From Clostridium chrysemydis (GTDB lineage Bacteria > Bacillota > Clostridia > Clostridiales > Clostridiaceae), in NCBI RefSeq assembly GCF_015234215.1, contig NZ_JADEKP010000005.1:124001-188000 (forward strand): a stretch of 64,000 nucleotides of DNA, in the 5' to 3' direction. Every line of letters starts with the position of its first letter. Position 1 is the stretch's first letter. The notes below the pieces were generated by a model. That model was not told the origin of the DNA and did no database searches. It worked only from the letters and a program-made list of their open reading frames with translations. Shown here piece after piece: positions 24,985 to 36,161 of the stretch. The position numbers were made by a program, and so were the translations under genes.

Positions 24985-25019
24985 AAAGACCAACCGAAAA
25001 TTTCGGTTGGTCTATTTTT
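24985..25019. terminator. Bidirectional terminator
   Basis: 13-bp stem (24987-24999 with 25001-25013) followed by T-run on the plus strand, between convergent genes. Confidence 0.9.
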
Positions 25020-25499
25020 TTATTTAACTATATCTACGAAAGAAACATTTATAGCTTTTTCTATATCTTTTGGGTTCATCTCTATTTGAAGTCCGATTTT
25101 ACCACCACTAAAAACTATCTTTTCTAGGTCATATCCTTCTTTTTGTATGAATGTTTTGTAGTTTTTCTTCATACCTATAGGAGAACACCCTCCTCTTATG
25201 TACCCTGTAAATTTATTTATATCTTTCACATGAATCATCTCAACTTTTTTTTCTAGAGCCGCCTTTGCTACTTTTTTTAAGTCTAATTCATCTAAAACAG
25301 GTATTACAAATACATAAAGTTCTTTAGAACTTCCTACAGTAACTAACGTTTTATATACAGTTTCAGGTGCTTGCCCAGTTTTTTTTGCAACTGCCGCCCC
25401 ATCTATATGACCGTCTGTAGCATCGTATGTTAATGAATTATATTCAATTTTATTCTTATCTAATATTCTCATAGCATTGGTTTTTTGAATCTTTGCCAT
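25020..25499 (-). CDS. ybaK: Cys-tRNA(Pro) deacylase, YbaK/EbsC
   Basis: A 159-residue trans-editing enzyme of the YbaK family, which hydrolyses Cys-tRNA(Pro) made by ProRS error. Key segments: KTNAMRILDKNKIEYN, PETVYKTLVTVGSSKELYVFVIP with the conserved Lys of VYKTL, and GYIRGGCSPIGMKK, the loop with conserved Gly-Cys-Ser-Pro. The ATG at 25499 follows GGGAGGAAT. Monocistronic and convergent with the haemolysin III-like gene. Confidence 0.93.
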   Translation of the reverse strand: MAKIQKTNAMRILDKNKIEYNSLTYDATDGHIDGAAVAKKTGQAPETVYKTLVTVGSSKELYVFVIPVLDELDLKKVAKAALEKKVEMIHVKDINKFTGYIRGGCSPIGMKKNYKTFIQKEGYDLEKIVFSGGKIGLQIEMNPKDIEKAINVSFVDIVK

Positions 25500-25643
25500 T
25501 TTTATTCCTCCCAAAAGTTAATATGCATATATTATACACCTTTTCTTGTAACTACTCTGTTACTAATAGTATCCGTTTCTTCACCTTTTAAGCTTTAGTT
25601 TATTCTATACTTCATATTATATAAAAGTATAGGAGGTTTTTAA

Positions 25644-26156
25644 GTGAAAAAGTTCTTATTAGTTATTTTAATTATCATCTGTACTATATTTGTAACTTAC
25701 ACTAAAGATTTAAATAAGGCTAAAGATATGATTGACTCTAATAAATTAAATAATTTAATATCTGATTGCTTAAAAGAGCAGGCTAATTTATCTAACTCTT
25801 CTATACCAACTTTTGAAGAACATGCCCTTATAGGAACAAGGGCAAAAACAGATAAGATAATTGCATACGTATACGGATTTAGTATGTCTTTTAAAGTCTA
25901 TAATAATACTGCCTATGATAATTCAGGTGGAGAATTTATTGGTACTATAACTCTTAGTAAAATTAATGATAAGTATATAATATCAAGCTATAACTTCCCA
26001 GCTTCTACAGCCGATGCAAAAGATTTATTTAAAGGAAGTTATAAATCTGCACTTAACAAAGTAGATACTAAATCTATTAAAGACAAAGTAGATGAGAAAG
26101 CAATTAATTATTTTAAGTCTAAAAAAATATATACCTCAAAAATAAAAGATAGCTAA
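25644..26156 (+). CDS. Secreted or anchored protein of unknown function
   Basis: A 170-residue protein with an N-terminal hydrophobic stretch (residues 4-18, LLVILIIICTIFVTY) acting as signal or anchor. The exported part is hydrophilic; its middle (KIIAYVYGFSMSFKV, FIGTITLSKINDKYIISSYN) suggests a beta-rich fold resembling NTF2-like or DUF-type extracellular domains, without certainty. The GTG start at 25644 is preceded by AGGAGG. Monocistronic with a terminator overlapping its end. Confidence 0.7.
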   Translation: MKKFLLVILIIICTIFVTYTKDLNKAKDMIDSNKLNNLISDCLKEQANLSNSSIPTFEEHALIGTRAKTDKIIAYVYGFSMSFKVYNNTAYDNSGGEFIGTITLSKINDKYIISSYNFPASTADAKDLFKGSYKSALNKVDTKSIKDKVDEKAINYFKSKKIYTSKIKDS

Positions 26157-26170
26157 AAAGCTATCTTTTA
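26144..26170. terminator. Bidirectional terminator
   Basis: 11-bp stem (26144-26154 with 26159-26169) between convergent genes, spanning the stop of the rightward gene. Confidence 0.85.
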
Positions 26171-27094
26171 TTTATATCTTGAACTTCCTTTTTTAAATGC
26201 ATAAAAAGATACTAAAATCACACCAACTACTAAAACAATAGTTACTGCAAGCCCACCTTCAGGTCCAAAGGCTCCTCCTGTTATTATTTCATTATCTGTT
26301 ACAGTAGTAACCATAATTGAACCACCTTCAGCTTTAAGACCGCTTACTAAAAAACCAAATATATTACCTTGTGCAAAGTTCCAAGCACTATGAAGTGCAC
26401 AAACCCCTAATATACTTTTTTCTTGTAGTGCATACACCGCTGAAAATACTCCAAATAATATCAAATTTAAAATAGATATCTTAGATACTCCAGGATTTCC
26501 TAAGTGAAGCAACCCAAAATAAGATGATGATATTATAATTGCCAAAACTGCTCCAACCTTAACTCCAAGCTTTGGTAGCATATGTCCTCTTATCATTATT
26601 TCTTCTGATGCACCTTGAATAATCCAAGCTATCATTGTAATTATTAAAGGAACTAAAAACTCTAAATTTAGCTTTCCCTTGATTTCAAATACTCCATTGC
26701 CAGAACCTACTATAATAACAGTAACAACTTCTATCATAAGAATTCCTATTAAAAAGCCTTTAAGATATTTAAATATAAATCCTTTTTCTAACTTAAGTCC
26801 AAGAGAACTTATACTCCTCTTTTCAATAAACTTAACAAATAGAAAATACAGTAATATAGTTATTCCTGTCGAAGTTATTAAATTAATCTGAAATGCGTAC
26901 TTTATAATTTCAGGAACAAAGCTTGCAGCTATTGCAAAAATATAAAATGCACCTGAAAGTAATATCCCAGATAGAAACATTATTATTACAGGTAAAAATA
27001 TTACCAAAAATATATTGGTCTTTTTACCTTTTCTAGCTTCACTAAATAGTCCTTCTGTATTATCTAAAATACTCTTTATAAATAACCCCCTCAT
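26168..27094 (-). CDS. CPBP-family intramembrane metalloprotease
   Basis: A 308-residue protein with about eight membrane helices and the CPBP (Abi) motifs: EEIMIRG (EExxxR, glutamates for catalysis), FGLLHLGN (motif 2 histidine) and the later ALHSAWNFAQGNIFG (motif 3 His and Asn). These are type II CAAX prenyl endopeptidase-like proteases; bacterial members are linked to bacteriocin self-immunity or peptide processing. The ATG at 27094 follows GGAGGG by 4 bases. Monocistronic. Confidence 0.9.
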   Translation of the reverse strand: MRGLFIKSILDNTEGLFSEARKGKKTNIFLVIFLPVIIMFLSGILLSGAFYIFAIAASFVPEIIKYAFQINLITSTGITILLYFLFVKFIEKRSISSLGLKLEKGFIFKYLKGFLIGILMIEVVTVIIVGSGNGVFEIKGKLNLEFLVPLIITMIAWIIQGASEEIMIRGHMLPKLGVKVGAVLAIIISSSYFGLLHLGNPGVSKISILNLILFGVFSAVYALQEKSILGVCALHSAWNFAQGNIFGFLVSGLKAEGGSIMVTTVTDNEIITGGAFGPEGGLAVTIVLVVGVILVSFYAFKKGSSRYK

Positions 27095-27256
27095 ATAACC
27101 CTCCATCTATAAAAACTCTATATTTAAATCTATTTTATTAAGTTAACTTTTATAACAAATTTCTATATACATAACATTATTTTTAACTCTTTTTTTGAAA
27201 CAGGCATTTTTTCGAGTTATATGTTATAATATGCAGATGAATATATTATGAAATGA

Positions 27257-28855
<1,599 letters not shown>

Positions 28856-28860
28856 TTAAA

Positions 28861-28893
28861 AATACCTAGGCTTTATTAGCCTAGGTATTTTTT
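28861..28893. terminator. Bidirectional terminator
   Basis: 12-bp stem (28861-28872 with 28878-28889) with T-run, shared with the end of the exopolysaccharide operon. Confidence 0.9.
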
Positions 28894-31070
28894 TATTTTT
28901 TAAATAATTTTTTTATTGTTTTTTTATGTGATTTTGTTGTGTCTTCTTCACTATCTTTTTTGTATTTGTTTATATATAGTAAAGCTGCAACAACTATTAA
29001 AATAAAGAATAATCCAAAGACTCCTATAAGTCCTTTTGTTAAGGTGCTTGCTTCTTTAAATTTATCAAAAACAGGCTTTGTATCCTTTTCTTCTTTCATC
29101 TTAAAGTTTTTAACATTACCATAAGAATCTATAATAGCTGAATCACCATTTAATTTATACACTTTATCTGTTGATATATATTCTAGTGAATCTTTTAATA
29201 TATTTTCGTTTGGTGCTGTCATAACAAGCATTCCTCTTTGTGCATTAAATGGTGAAACATCTAATTGGAATGTTGATATCTCTTTACTGTAAGGGTCTGT
29301 TAAGAATTCTTTTGCATTTGAGTCAAATGCAGTAAAGTTATCTTTGTATTTAAACCATAAGTTATTATTTATCTCTTTGATAAACTCATTATTTTTTGGA
29401 GTTCCGTAAACTATTATATTTTTATCATTTTTTAGATCTCCTACGTTATCTCCAGATGCTACAGTTAAACTTCCTCTATTATAGTGAACATCATTTCCTA
29501 TATAGGAGAACATATTTCCAAGAGCATTTAAATCGCTTGAATTAATATCTTTTGGAACTACTAATAAAATATCATTTAAATTATCATCTTTTATAAATGG
29601 ATTAGGGTATTGCTTAAAGTAATAATTTGTATTATCTGCTGTTGGAATATAAATATTTGAATCCCCAGTTACGTAAGCCCAAGGTGTTTCTTCTTGCCTT
29701 TTTTCGCACCAAGTATTTTTCATCTCTAAGTCAAAGGCAACTTCTATATCTAGGTAACTTGTATCTTTAATATCATTTGGTATATTAAATACTACTGAAT
29801 CTCCATTTGCCTTATCTTGCGTAAGCTTCTTACTTCCTATAGGTACTTTATTTATATAAACAGTTACTAACGATCTATCAAAATCAAGGTTTTCTGAATA
29901 TCTAAAGTTTAATGAAACTTGCCCTCCAACTGCTAATGTTTTATTTTTAGGTATAGCATAACCTAAATTAACGCTTCTTCTAAAAGGTCCTTTTAAAAGG
30001 ATATTATCTCCTGCAAGTTTGCTAAACTTAACCTTATCTACGTCTTTATCTAATTTATCTAGTTCATCTACATTTTCTGTTACTTTGTATTCGCTTATAT
30101 TTAGCTGCTTTACTATACTTTCATTCATCATAGTTTTAACTGCTTTTTCTAAATATTTATCATTTTTTGCAGTTATTATAAGTACTTTAGTATTATCATT
30201 TTTTGTGTATGGTGAATCTATAAGCTTTAATATTCCTTCACTATCCGAGATATCTTTTCCACCATTAACTTCTTTTTTAAGTTCCTTTGGAAGATTATCA
30301 TAAAGTCCTATAAAAATAGTGTTTTTATCTTTTGACATGTCACTATATTTAGATATAGTTCCATTATATTTTTGATCTTTTATAAGACCTCCAAGATATG
30401 TGTTTAACATAAGTGAATCCGCAACTTCACTATTATTATTTTTATCTGGTATTAATATTTGTGTATTATCTTCTTTCTCATCTGAAACCTCAATAAAAGG
30501 ATATGGAAAATTAGATATCATATTATCTGCTCTTAATTTATTAAAATTAACTACTATCTTTGTACTTTTGTCTATCGTTAACCAGTTTGCATTATTTACA
30601 TCATCAACGCAAGGTAAATCTGAAATTCTAGAGTAAGATTCAACCTTTATTTCATTACTGCCTTGTTTTATTAATTTTTTTGGTACAGTTAATTTTATAG
30701 TTTGATTTGTAGTATCCTTTTTATATTTAACTTCTTGAGATTTAAACGGAATTCCATTTACCGAAAAAGTTAAATATGCCTTAGCACTTTTATCCAGTAT
30801 TTGATTTATACTATAGTTAAACTCAAGTTCTGCAGAATTTATACTCCAGAAGTTTTCCTTTTCGGTATTAAAAAACCAACTATGAGATGAAAATACACCT
30901 CTAAATACTACATCATTTCCTATCGGAAATGTTTTTTGCCCCGTTTGTTTTGTTATATTTTTAGGGTTTATGATTGCATCTGCTTCCTTATATCCAAAAC
31001 TCATGATTCCTATTGTAAATATAAATAAAGCTATAATAAATTTAAAAATTTTATTTCTTTTTATTATCAT
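28893..31070 (-). CDS. BcsB-like exopolysaccharide export/assembly protein (YdaN-like)
   Basis: A 725-residue protein with a signal peptide (about 1-32), a large extracellular part and one C-terminal membrane helix (about 680-700) before a lysine-rich cytoplasmic tail. It matches the cellulose synthase regulatory-subunit (BcsB) layout of two repeated carbohydrate-binding and flavodoxin-like modules: FNYSINQILDKSAKAYLTFSV then a partner repeat near LNFRYSENLDFDRSLVTVYI. In Bacillus ydaN the same type of protein accompanies a GT2 synthase. Last gene of the five-gene leftward operon, 15 bases after the synthase gene. Confidence 0.85.
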   Translation of the reverse strand: MIIKRNKIFKFIIALFIFTIGIMSFGYKEADAIINPKNITKQTGQKTFPIGNDVVFRGVFSSHSWFFNTEKENFWSINSAELEFNYSINQILDKSAKAYLTFSVNGIPFKSQEVKYKKDTTNQTIKLTVPKKLIKQGSNEIKVESYSRISDLPCVDDVNNANWLTIDKSTKIVVNFNKLRADNMISNFPYPFIEVSDEKEDNTQILIPDKNNNSEVADSLMLNTYLGGLIKDQKYNGTISKYSDMSKDKNTIFIGLYDNLPKELKKEVNGGKDISDSEGILKLIDSPYTKNDNTKVLIITAKNDKYLEKAVKTMMNESIVKQLNISEYKVTENVDELDKLDKDVDKVKFSKLAGDNILLKGPFRRSVNLGYAIPKNKTLAVGGQVSLNFRYSENLDFDRSLVTVYINKVPIGSKKLTQDKANGDSVVFNIPNDIKDTSYLDIEVAFDLEMKNTWCEKRQEETPWAYVTGDSNIYIPTADNTNYYFKQYPNPFIKDDNLNDILLVVPKDINSSDLNALGNMFSYIGNDVHYNRGSLTVASGDNVGDLKNDKNIIVYGTPKNNEFIKEINNNLWFKYKDNFTAFDSNAKEFLTDPYSKEISTFQLDVSPFNAQRGMLVMTAPNENILKDSLEYISTDKVYKLNGDSAIIDSYGNVKNFKMKEEKDTKPVFDKFKEASTLTKGLIGVFGLFFILIVVAALLYINKYKKDSEEDTTKSHKKTIKKLFKK

Positions 31071-31085
31071 AGGATCTCCTCCCTT

Positions 31086-32336
31086 CTAAAACCTTTCTGT
31101 TTTATACCATTTTACTTCTCTTTTTAATAGTGTAAATTTTATATATCTATAAAATCCCAAAATAGCTACAACTGCCCAAAGCTTGCAATAAAAAAAGTAC
31201 ATTAGAAAGATTATAAAAGTATTTTTTATTGTCAGTTCCCCTTTTTCTGTAGATATCGCCACCATTATAGAAAGAATAAATACTAAAATAGCTAAAATCC
31301 AAAAGAAAAGGCTATATCCGCTTAAGTGTAAGGTAATTAAACTAAGACCTCCTAATATAAATAATCCATCAGAGATTATACTAGCTGATAAAAATAAGAA
31401 GTAAATCATAGAGTAATACAAAATATCAAACCTTGTTACCCCTGCATCTTTTCTAAATAAATATTTGAAATTCTTAATTACTACATATGTGTTTCCTTCA
31501 GCCCATCTTGTTCTTTGCTTTATCCATACTTTAAGTGTTTGAGGCTCTTGTTCCCAAGTTACTGCCTTTGGCATAAATTTTATTTTATATCCCATCCTAT
31601 ATATTCTAAAGCTAAGTTCTGTATCTTCTGTGACGGCTTTAGTATCCCATCCACCTATTTCTTCTACAATGCTTCTTCTCATTATAAAATTAGTTCCTGG
31701 AATGGTGCATAGATTTAAAAACTGCCATCTTCCAGCTTGAGCCATCCATTGGAATGTTAACGTTTCTATATTTATAAATTTAGTTAATAAATTTTTTCTT
31801 TTATTTCTACATCTGAATTTTCCTATAACAGCCCCTAAGCTATCATCTTCTTGTAGAGTTTGAACTAAGTATTTAAGTGCTGATTTTTCCGGAGTATTGT
31901 CAGCATCATAAATTGCGATATATTCCCCTTTGCTCTCTTTAAATCCAATATTTAATGCTGTTGATTTTCCTTTTCCCCCAGTTATACTATCTGTACTTAT
32001 AACTATTAAATTTTTATCTGGTTTTTCTTTTTGAATATTAGTTAATATTTCATGGGAATTATCACTTGAGTTATCATTTATAACTATTACTTCATATCTA
32101 TCACTCGGGTAATCAAAATCTAATAATGCCTCTACAGTTTTTCTTATTACTTTTGATTCGTTGTGAGCTGGTACCATTATAGTTACAAAAGGATATTCAT
32201 CTAATTCTTCTTTTAACTTTAGTTTTTCTATCTTTGTATAATAAATATACCCTCCTATAACTAAAAGCACATTTATAAATATGATTATCCAAATAACTAT
32301 TAATGAATAAATAGCTAAATAATCAAAAATATTCAT
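31086..32336 (-). CDS. Membrane GT2 polysaccharide synthase (YdaM/BcsA-like)
   Basis: A 416-residue processive glycosyltransferase. One N-terminal membrane helix (about 8-32) precedes the GT-A domain, which shows VPAHNESKVI, the DDxSxD-type VINDNSSD, DxD as IYDADNTPE, the TED motif in AVTEDTELSFR and the QxxRW motif in KQRTRWAEGN. These are the catalytic set of cellulose and related synthases. Three or four C-terminal helices form the channel. No PilZ domain is present, so c-di-GMP control must come from another protein, plausibly the degenerate GGDEF protein of this operon. The sugar polymerised is unknown. Confidence 0.9.
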   Translation of the reverse strand: MNIFDYLAIYSLIVIWIIIFINVLLVIGGYIYYTKIEKLKLKEELDEYPFVTIMVPAHNESKVIRKTVEALLDFDYPSDRYEVIVINDNSSDNSHEILTNIQKEKPDKNLIVISTDSITGGKGKSTALNIGFKESKGEYIAIYDADNTPEKSALKYLVQTLQEDDSLGAVIGKFRCRNKRKNLLTKFINIETLTFQWMAQAGRWQFLNLCTIPGTNFIMRRSIVEEIGGWDTKAVTEDTELSFRIYRMGYKIKFMPKAVTWEQEPQTLKVWIKQRTRWAEGNTYVVIKNFKYLFRKDAGVTRFDILYYSMIYFLFLSASIISDGLFILGGLSLITLHLSGYSLFFWILAILVFILSIMVAISTEKGELTIKNTFIIFLMYFFYCKLWAVVAILGFYRYIKFTLLKREVKWYKTERF

Positions 32337-32347
32337 TATCTTTCTCC

Positions 32348-33667
32348 TTATTTAAAGTACTTCTTCCTATCCATTTTTTTGCTTAATATAGCTATAATTA
32401 TAAAAATACCGCACGCTACTATTGCAAACATAATTACAACTTTACTAAACTTACTAATATCAATTCCTGTATCCTCTTTTTTATTCTCTGTGTTTGATAT
32501 AGTTTTTTTGAATTCTTCATTATTTATAAACCTATTTTGAGTAACATCACTTCCATTTAGATAAATTCCAAGTTCGCTTGATTTAATTTCTTTGCCATCT
32601 ATTTTTATACTTGTTTTTAGATCCTCAGGATTTTTGAAATTAACAATATCAGAAATATTATTTATATTTTTTTCAAACTCTTTATTATCTATATTAGCTT
32701 TAATAGCAACTGCAAAATCACTGCCAAGTTTTAATTCTTCTATGTTTTTATCTTTAGAATAATTAAAATAAGTAATTATATTTTCTATCTTAGGATTATT
32801 AAATTCACTTATCTCTAAAGGTGATTTTTCATCATTTTTAATAAAAAGTGTATTACTTGATTCTAAAAAATCATTTAATTCTCCTCTATACATTAGCCAA
32901 TCTGGAATAGTTACTGCTATAGGATAAACCTTATAATCGACTAATTTGCTATACCCTAAACTCATAGAGTCTATCACTTCTTTTGAAGTAACTTTATCTT
33001 TTAATTCTATGTAAGGTGTATCTAATATAATAAATCCACCCTTAGACTGAGCATACCTTAACGATTCACAAAACTTACCCATAGAAGATAAATCAGTATT
33101 TAAATAAACTGGTCTTACATCTAAGATAAACGGAATACCTCTATTATTTAAAAAATCTATCTTTTCTATCAAGGAATTTAAATCCATAAATGCATCCACA
33201 TCCTCTAGAACTAAAAACTTTTCTTTATCTAAAGCACCTTTACCGTTTATATATTTTATAATTTGACTTTCTGATTTTATTTTACTATTTGAAAAATCAT
33301 CTAAACTTATATTAAGCCCATCAACCTTTTGACCTATCCCGATCTTCTTGCCTTTGTATTTAATTAAATCAGATTTCAGATTTTTTCCTATATCATCACT
33401 GTTATTGTTTAGAATTATTATATTTTTATATTTAAATATATCTCCTTCTTTATAAAACTTGTAATTTTTAAAAGCTACTTCATCGCTTGCTTTCATAGCA
33501 ATTATATTAACTTCATTTAATATATCTTCATCTATTCCATATCTATTGTAAGTATCAAATAAAATTAACGTACTTTCACTCTTTTCTATTGCGTAAACAG
33601 GTTTAAAACTAAATATTATTGCAAAAAAGCAAAAAATCATAAAAATATTTTTCTTTTTAAACATCAT
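32348..33667 (-). CDS. DUF2334 (YdaL-like) secreted polysaccharide-modifying protein
   Basis: A 439-residue protein with a signal peptide (1-26, ending VYA), a DUF2334 domain related to polysaccharide deacetylases, and a C-terminal membrane helix (about 410-430). Family-type segments are ILFDTYNRYGIDEDILN, VLEDVDAFMDLNSL with two possible metal aspartates, then GIPFILDVRPVYLN and GGFIILDTPYIEL. It corresponds to ydaL in Bacillus. It overlaps the degenerate GGDEF gene by 11 bases and precedes the synthase gene by 11, so all are one operon. Confidence 0.85.
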   Translation of the reverse strand: MMFKKKNIFMIFCFFAIIFSFKPVYAIEKSESTLILFDTYNRYGIDEDILNEVNIIAMKASDEVAFKNYKFYKEGDIFKYKNIIILNNNSDDIGKNLKSDLIKYKGKKIGIGQKVDGLNISLDDFSNSKIKSESQIIKYINGKGALDKEKFLVLEDVDAFMDLNSLIEKIDFLNNRGIPFILDVRPVYLNTDLSSMGKFCESLRYAQSKGGFIILDTPYIELKDKVTSKEVIDSMSLGYSKLVDYKVYPIAVTIPDWLMYRGELNDFLESSNTLFIKNDEKSPLEISEFNNPKIENIITYFNYSKDKNIEELKLGSDFAVAIKANIDNKEFEKNINNISDIVNFKNPEDLKTSIKIDGKEIKSSELGIYLNGSDVTQNRFINNEEFKKTISNTENKKEDTGIDISKFSKVVIMFAIVACGIFIIIAILSKKMDRKKYFK

Positions 33668-34511
33668 ATTCTAATTGAGACTCCGCACGTTCTAAAAACT
33701 CTAACGTATTCTTTATTTCAGGGTTCCATTCTAAAAATCCTGTTTGCAATTCTAGTTTTACAAGCCTTCCTGTAACCTCACTTTCACTTATTGCAATTTC
33801 ATCTATTCTCTTCTTTATTCTGCCTTTTACTACTTTTGCACCTTCGTTATTTGTGATTAAAATAAAAGCAAATGAGTCTTCGTTTAAGACATATTTTCTA
33901 TCTTCATCTCTTAATACTTCTTCTATTGCTGCTGTGATTTTCTTCATAACTTTTCTATACTCTTCTTTGCCTAATATATTTTTGATGTTTTCACTATACT
34001 TTAATTTAGTAATCATTAATGTTAATGGAAGCTCCTTATGCCTTTTTGTCATACTAATATAAATAGGCATCTCATTCATAAATGATTTTAAGTTTCTAAG
34101 GTTAGTTTCTTCATCTATCATAACTAAGTTTTTATTTTTTATATCTAAATCTTTTACTTCCTTTTGTAATTTGTTTATATTAACTGACAAAATAGATGTA
34201 ACTAATGCTGCTATAAAAATAAATGCAAGCCAAAAGTAAGTATTGAAATCTATCTCTATTCCATGAATTATATATTGGTATAGTTTAAATGTTATATAAC
34301 CGAAATCAACTACTAATACAGTTAGTAATGCAAATGTTACATTTGTATAATAGCTAACTATAGTTACTAGCATTGCAACTAGAAACAAAGTATAGTTTTC
34401 ATACCCTTGTTTAAAATTTAAAATACTAAAGCTAAGTCCAAGTGCAAAGAAAAATGCAATAAGCGTTGTTATACTAAGGTCTACTTTTTTTCTTATATCT
34501 AAAGAATTCAC
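33657..34511 (-). CDS. Membrane protein with degenerate GGDEF domain, probable c-di-GMP receptor (YdaK-like)
   Basis: A 284-residue protein with four membrane helices (residues about 12-110), a short linker and a GGDEF-fold domain (about 130-284). The active loop reads NEDSF (210-214) where GGDEF belongs, so diguanylate cyclase activity is not expected. Five residues upstream, RDED (201-204) keeps the RxxD inhibitory site that binds c-di-GMP. This is the design of Bacillus YdaK, a receptor that activates the YdaLMN machine. Its gene starts right after the stop of the membrane protein gene and overlaps the DUF2334 gene. Confidence 0.88.
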   Translation of the reverse strand: MNSLDIRKKVDLSITTLIAFFFALGLSFSILNFKQGYENYTLFLVAMLVTIVSYYTNVTFALLTVLVVDFGYITFKLYQYIIHGIEIDFNTYFWLAFIFIAALVTSILSVNINKLQKEVKDLDIKNKNLVMIDEETNLRNLKSFMNEMPIYISMTKRHKELPLTLMITKLKYSENIKNILGKEEYRKVMKKITAAIEEVLRDEDRKYVLNEDSFAFILITNNEGAKVVKGRIKKRIDEIAISESEVTGRLVKLELQTGFLEWNPEIKNTLEFLERAESQLEYDV

Positions 34512-35975
34512 TTATTTCGCCTCCCTTTCTTCTTTTAGTTTAAAGTATGAGTAGGTAAATAGAATTGCCATCATATCAAAACTCATATTATACATAAATT
34601 CATGTTTAGTTAAATCTGCATCTCCTGCACCTACTAAAGATGCAATTATCTGCAAAAGTCCAACTAAGAATATATAAATAAAAATTTCTCCCATAAGGCT
34701 CTCTATTCCATTTTTATCTTTTCTTTCTCTAAAATATATCTTCATTACAGGCCAAGATAAAATTATTATATATACTATAGAAAGATTTAAATTCTTCGGT
34801 AAAAGATAAGTTTTAAATGAACTCCATGCTGCAAAGAAATAGCTTTTCTCACCTGGCTCTTTTCCCGCACTTCTTTCATAGTTACCTAAAACAGCTGGTC
34901 TTATATAATAGGCATTTTTAAACCCAATCTTCGCCATTTTATAAATTTTTGATGGATGTTTTACATAATATGCTACTATTTTTCCCATTGTAAAATGATC
35001 ATAATAATCTTTTTTTAAATTTTCATCTTTTAAATTTATTTGAGAAATAGTTTCAAAATAATTTGTTCCTTGAAGAAGTGCATATTGTTTATTTATACCC
35101 ATCTCTTCTAATATTTTTTCTGGATCACTTTCATATAATAAAATCCCTCTATTTAAAGCATGATACCTATTTATATAATCAAAATCTCCTTCGATTTTCT
35201 TATATAAAAATAAGGATCCTAGTATTAGTGCAATTATAGTAAAAAAGCCTATAATTGCGACACTATTTTTTTTATCAAATCTTATCATCCTAAAAATCAA
35301 AATGGCTACAAGAATTCCTGTAGGTGCTAATTGTTGCTTTGATCCTATAAATATATAGGTTATTACTGAAAATAAAATAATATTATACCAAGTTACTTTG
35401 TTAAATTTAATCATACATATCATTATGCCTATACTAAGCAAAAAGAAAGGTATATTTACACCTTCTCCAAAGAATGAATTAAAGTAAGCTATATAACCTG
35501 TATCCATAAAAATCAAAACATATAAAAGAGTGAGTATCAATTTTTTAAAGGGACTTTTTAAATCAAATGTAAGCCCTTTTATGATAAGATATGCTGCTAT
35601 AGCATGGATAACTAAAAGAATCGCTCCTAAAAACCTTATATCAAATAAGTTATCGTTTCCCGTGAAAACTTTATCTAAAAATATTGCAGGTTTTATTACG
35701 AGCGATTGAGTTGATACAAGCATCTTAGGGTTATCATTATAAAATTCGCTTATACCATAATCCTTTTCAAAATAATTAAAATAATCTTTATCTGTTTGTT
35801 CTTTGTCTGGATAATACAAATTATTATTTATCATTATCCTATAAAAATCACCGTTATTTGCCATACCAACATATGGTTTAAAAAATAATGTTAAACTTCC
35901 AATAACTATAACTAATATAACTGCTAAAATAGGGTAGTTTATTCGTTCAAGCAATTTATATACTTTCCCTTTCAT
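34512..35975 (-). CDS. Polytopic membrane protein, GT-C glycosyltransferase-like, first gene of the exopolysaccharide operon
   Basis: A 487-residue protein with roughly ten membrane helices. After helix 1 comes GMANNGDFYRIM; an acidic residue in the first outer loop is typical of GT-C glycosyltransferases, which use lipid-linked sugars. A long outer loop (about 270-370) follows, with NRYHALNRGILLYESDPEK. It takes the place of ydaJ in the Bacillus operon but is unrelated to that glycosyl hydrolase. It may add side groups to the polymer. The activity is inferred from fold features and operon position. GGGAGGAAG precedes the ATG. Confidence 0.65.
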   Translation of the reverse strand: MKGKVYKLLERINYPILAVILVIVIGSLTLFFKPYVGMANNGDFYRIMINNNLYYPDKEQTDKDYFNYFEKDYGISEFYNDNPKMLVSTQSLVIKPAIFLDKVFTGNDNLFDIRFLGAILLVIHAIAAYLIIKGLTFDLKSPFKKLILTLLYVLIFMDTGYIAYFNSFFGEGVNIPFFLLSIGIMICMIKFNKVTWYNIILFSVITYIFIGSKQQLAPTGILVAILIFRMIRFDKKNSVAIIGFFTIIALILGSLFLYKKIEGDFDYINRYHALNRGILLYESDPEKILEEMGINKQYALLQGTNYFETISQINLKDENLKKDYYDHFTMGKIVAYYVKHPSKIYKMAKIGFKNAYYIRPAVLGNYERSAGKEPGEKSYFFAAWSSFKTYLLPKNLNLSIVYIIILSWPVMKIYFRERKDKNGIESLMGEIFIYIFLVGLLQIIASLVGAGDADLTKHEFMYNMSFDMMAILFTYSYFKLKEEREAK

Positions 35976-36079
35976 AAACTTCCTCCCAAAAAATATTTCT
36001 TATATTTATTGTTTTCTAAAATAAGTTTTACTACTCATTTTTATCTTATTTATAAAATTTTATCACATTAATAATAAAA

Positions 36080-36127
36080 AATACTTGTTTTAAACAGTTG
36101 TTCATACACTGTTTAAAAACAAGTATT
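36080..36127 (-). terminator. Terminator of the 36162 HAD gene
   Basis: Near-perfect arms of 19-20 bases (36080-36098 and 36108-36127, one bulge) followed on the minus strand by a T-run. It separates the HAD gene from the exopolysaccharide operon, whose promoter should lie in 35976-36079. Confidence 0.85.
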
Positions 36128-36161
36128 ATTCACAAATAATTATTAAATATCATTAAACTAT

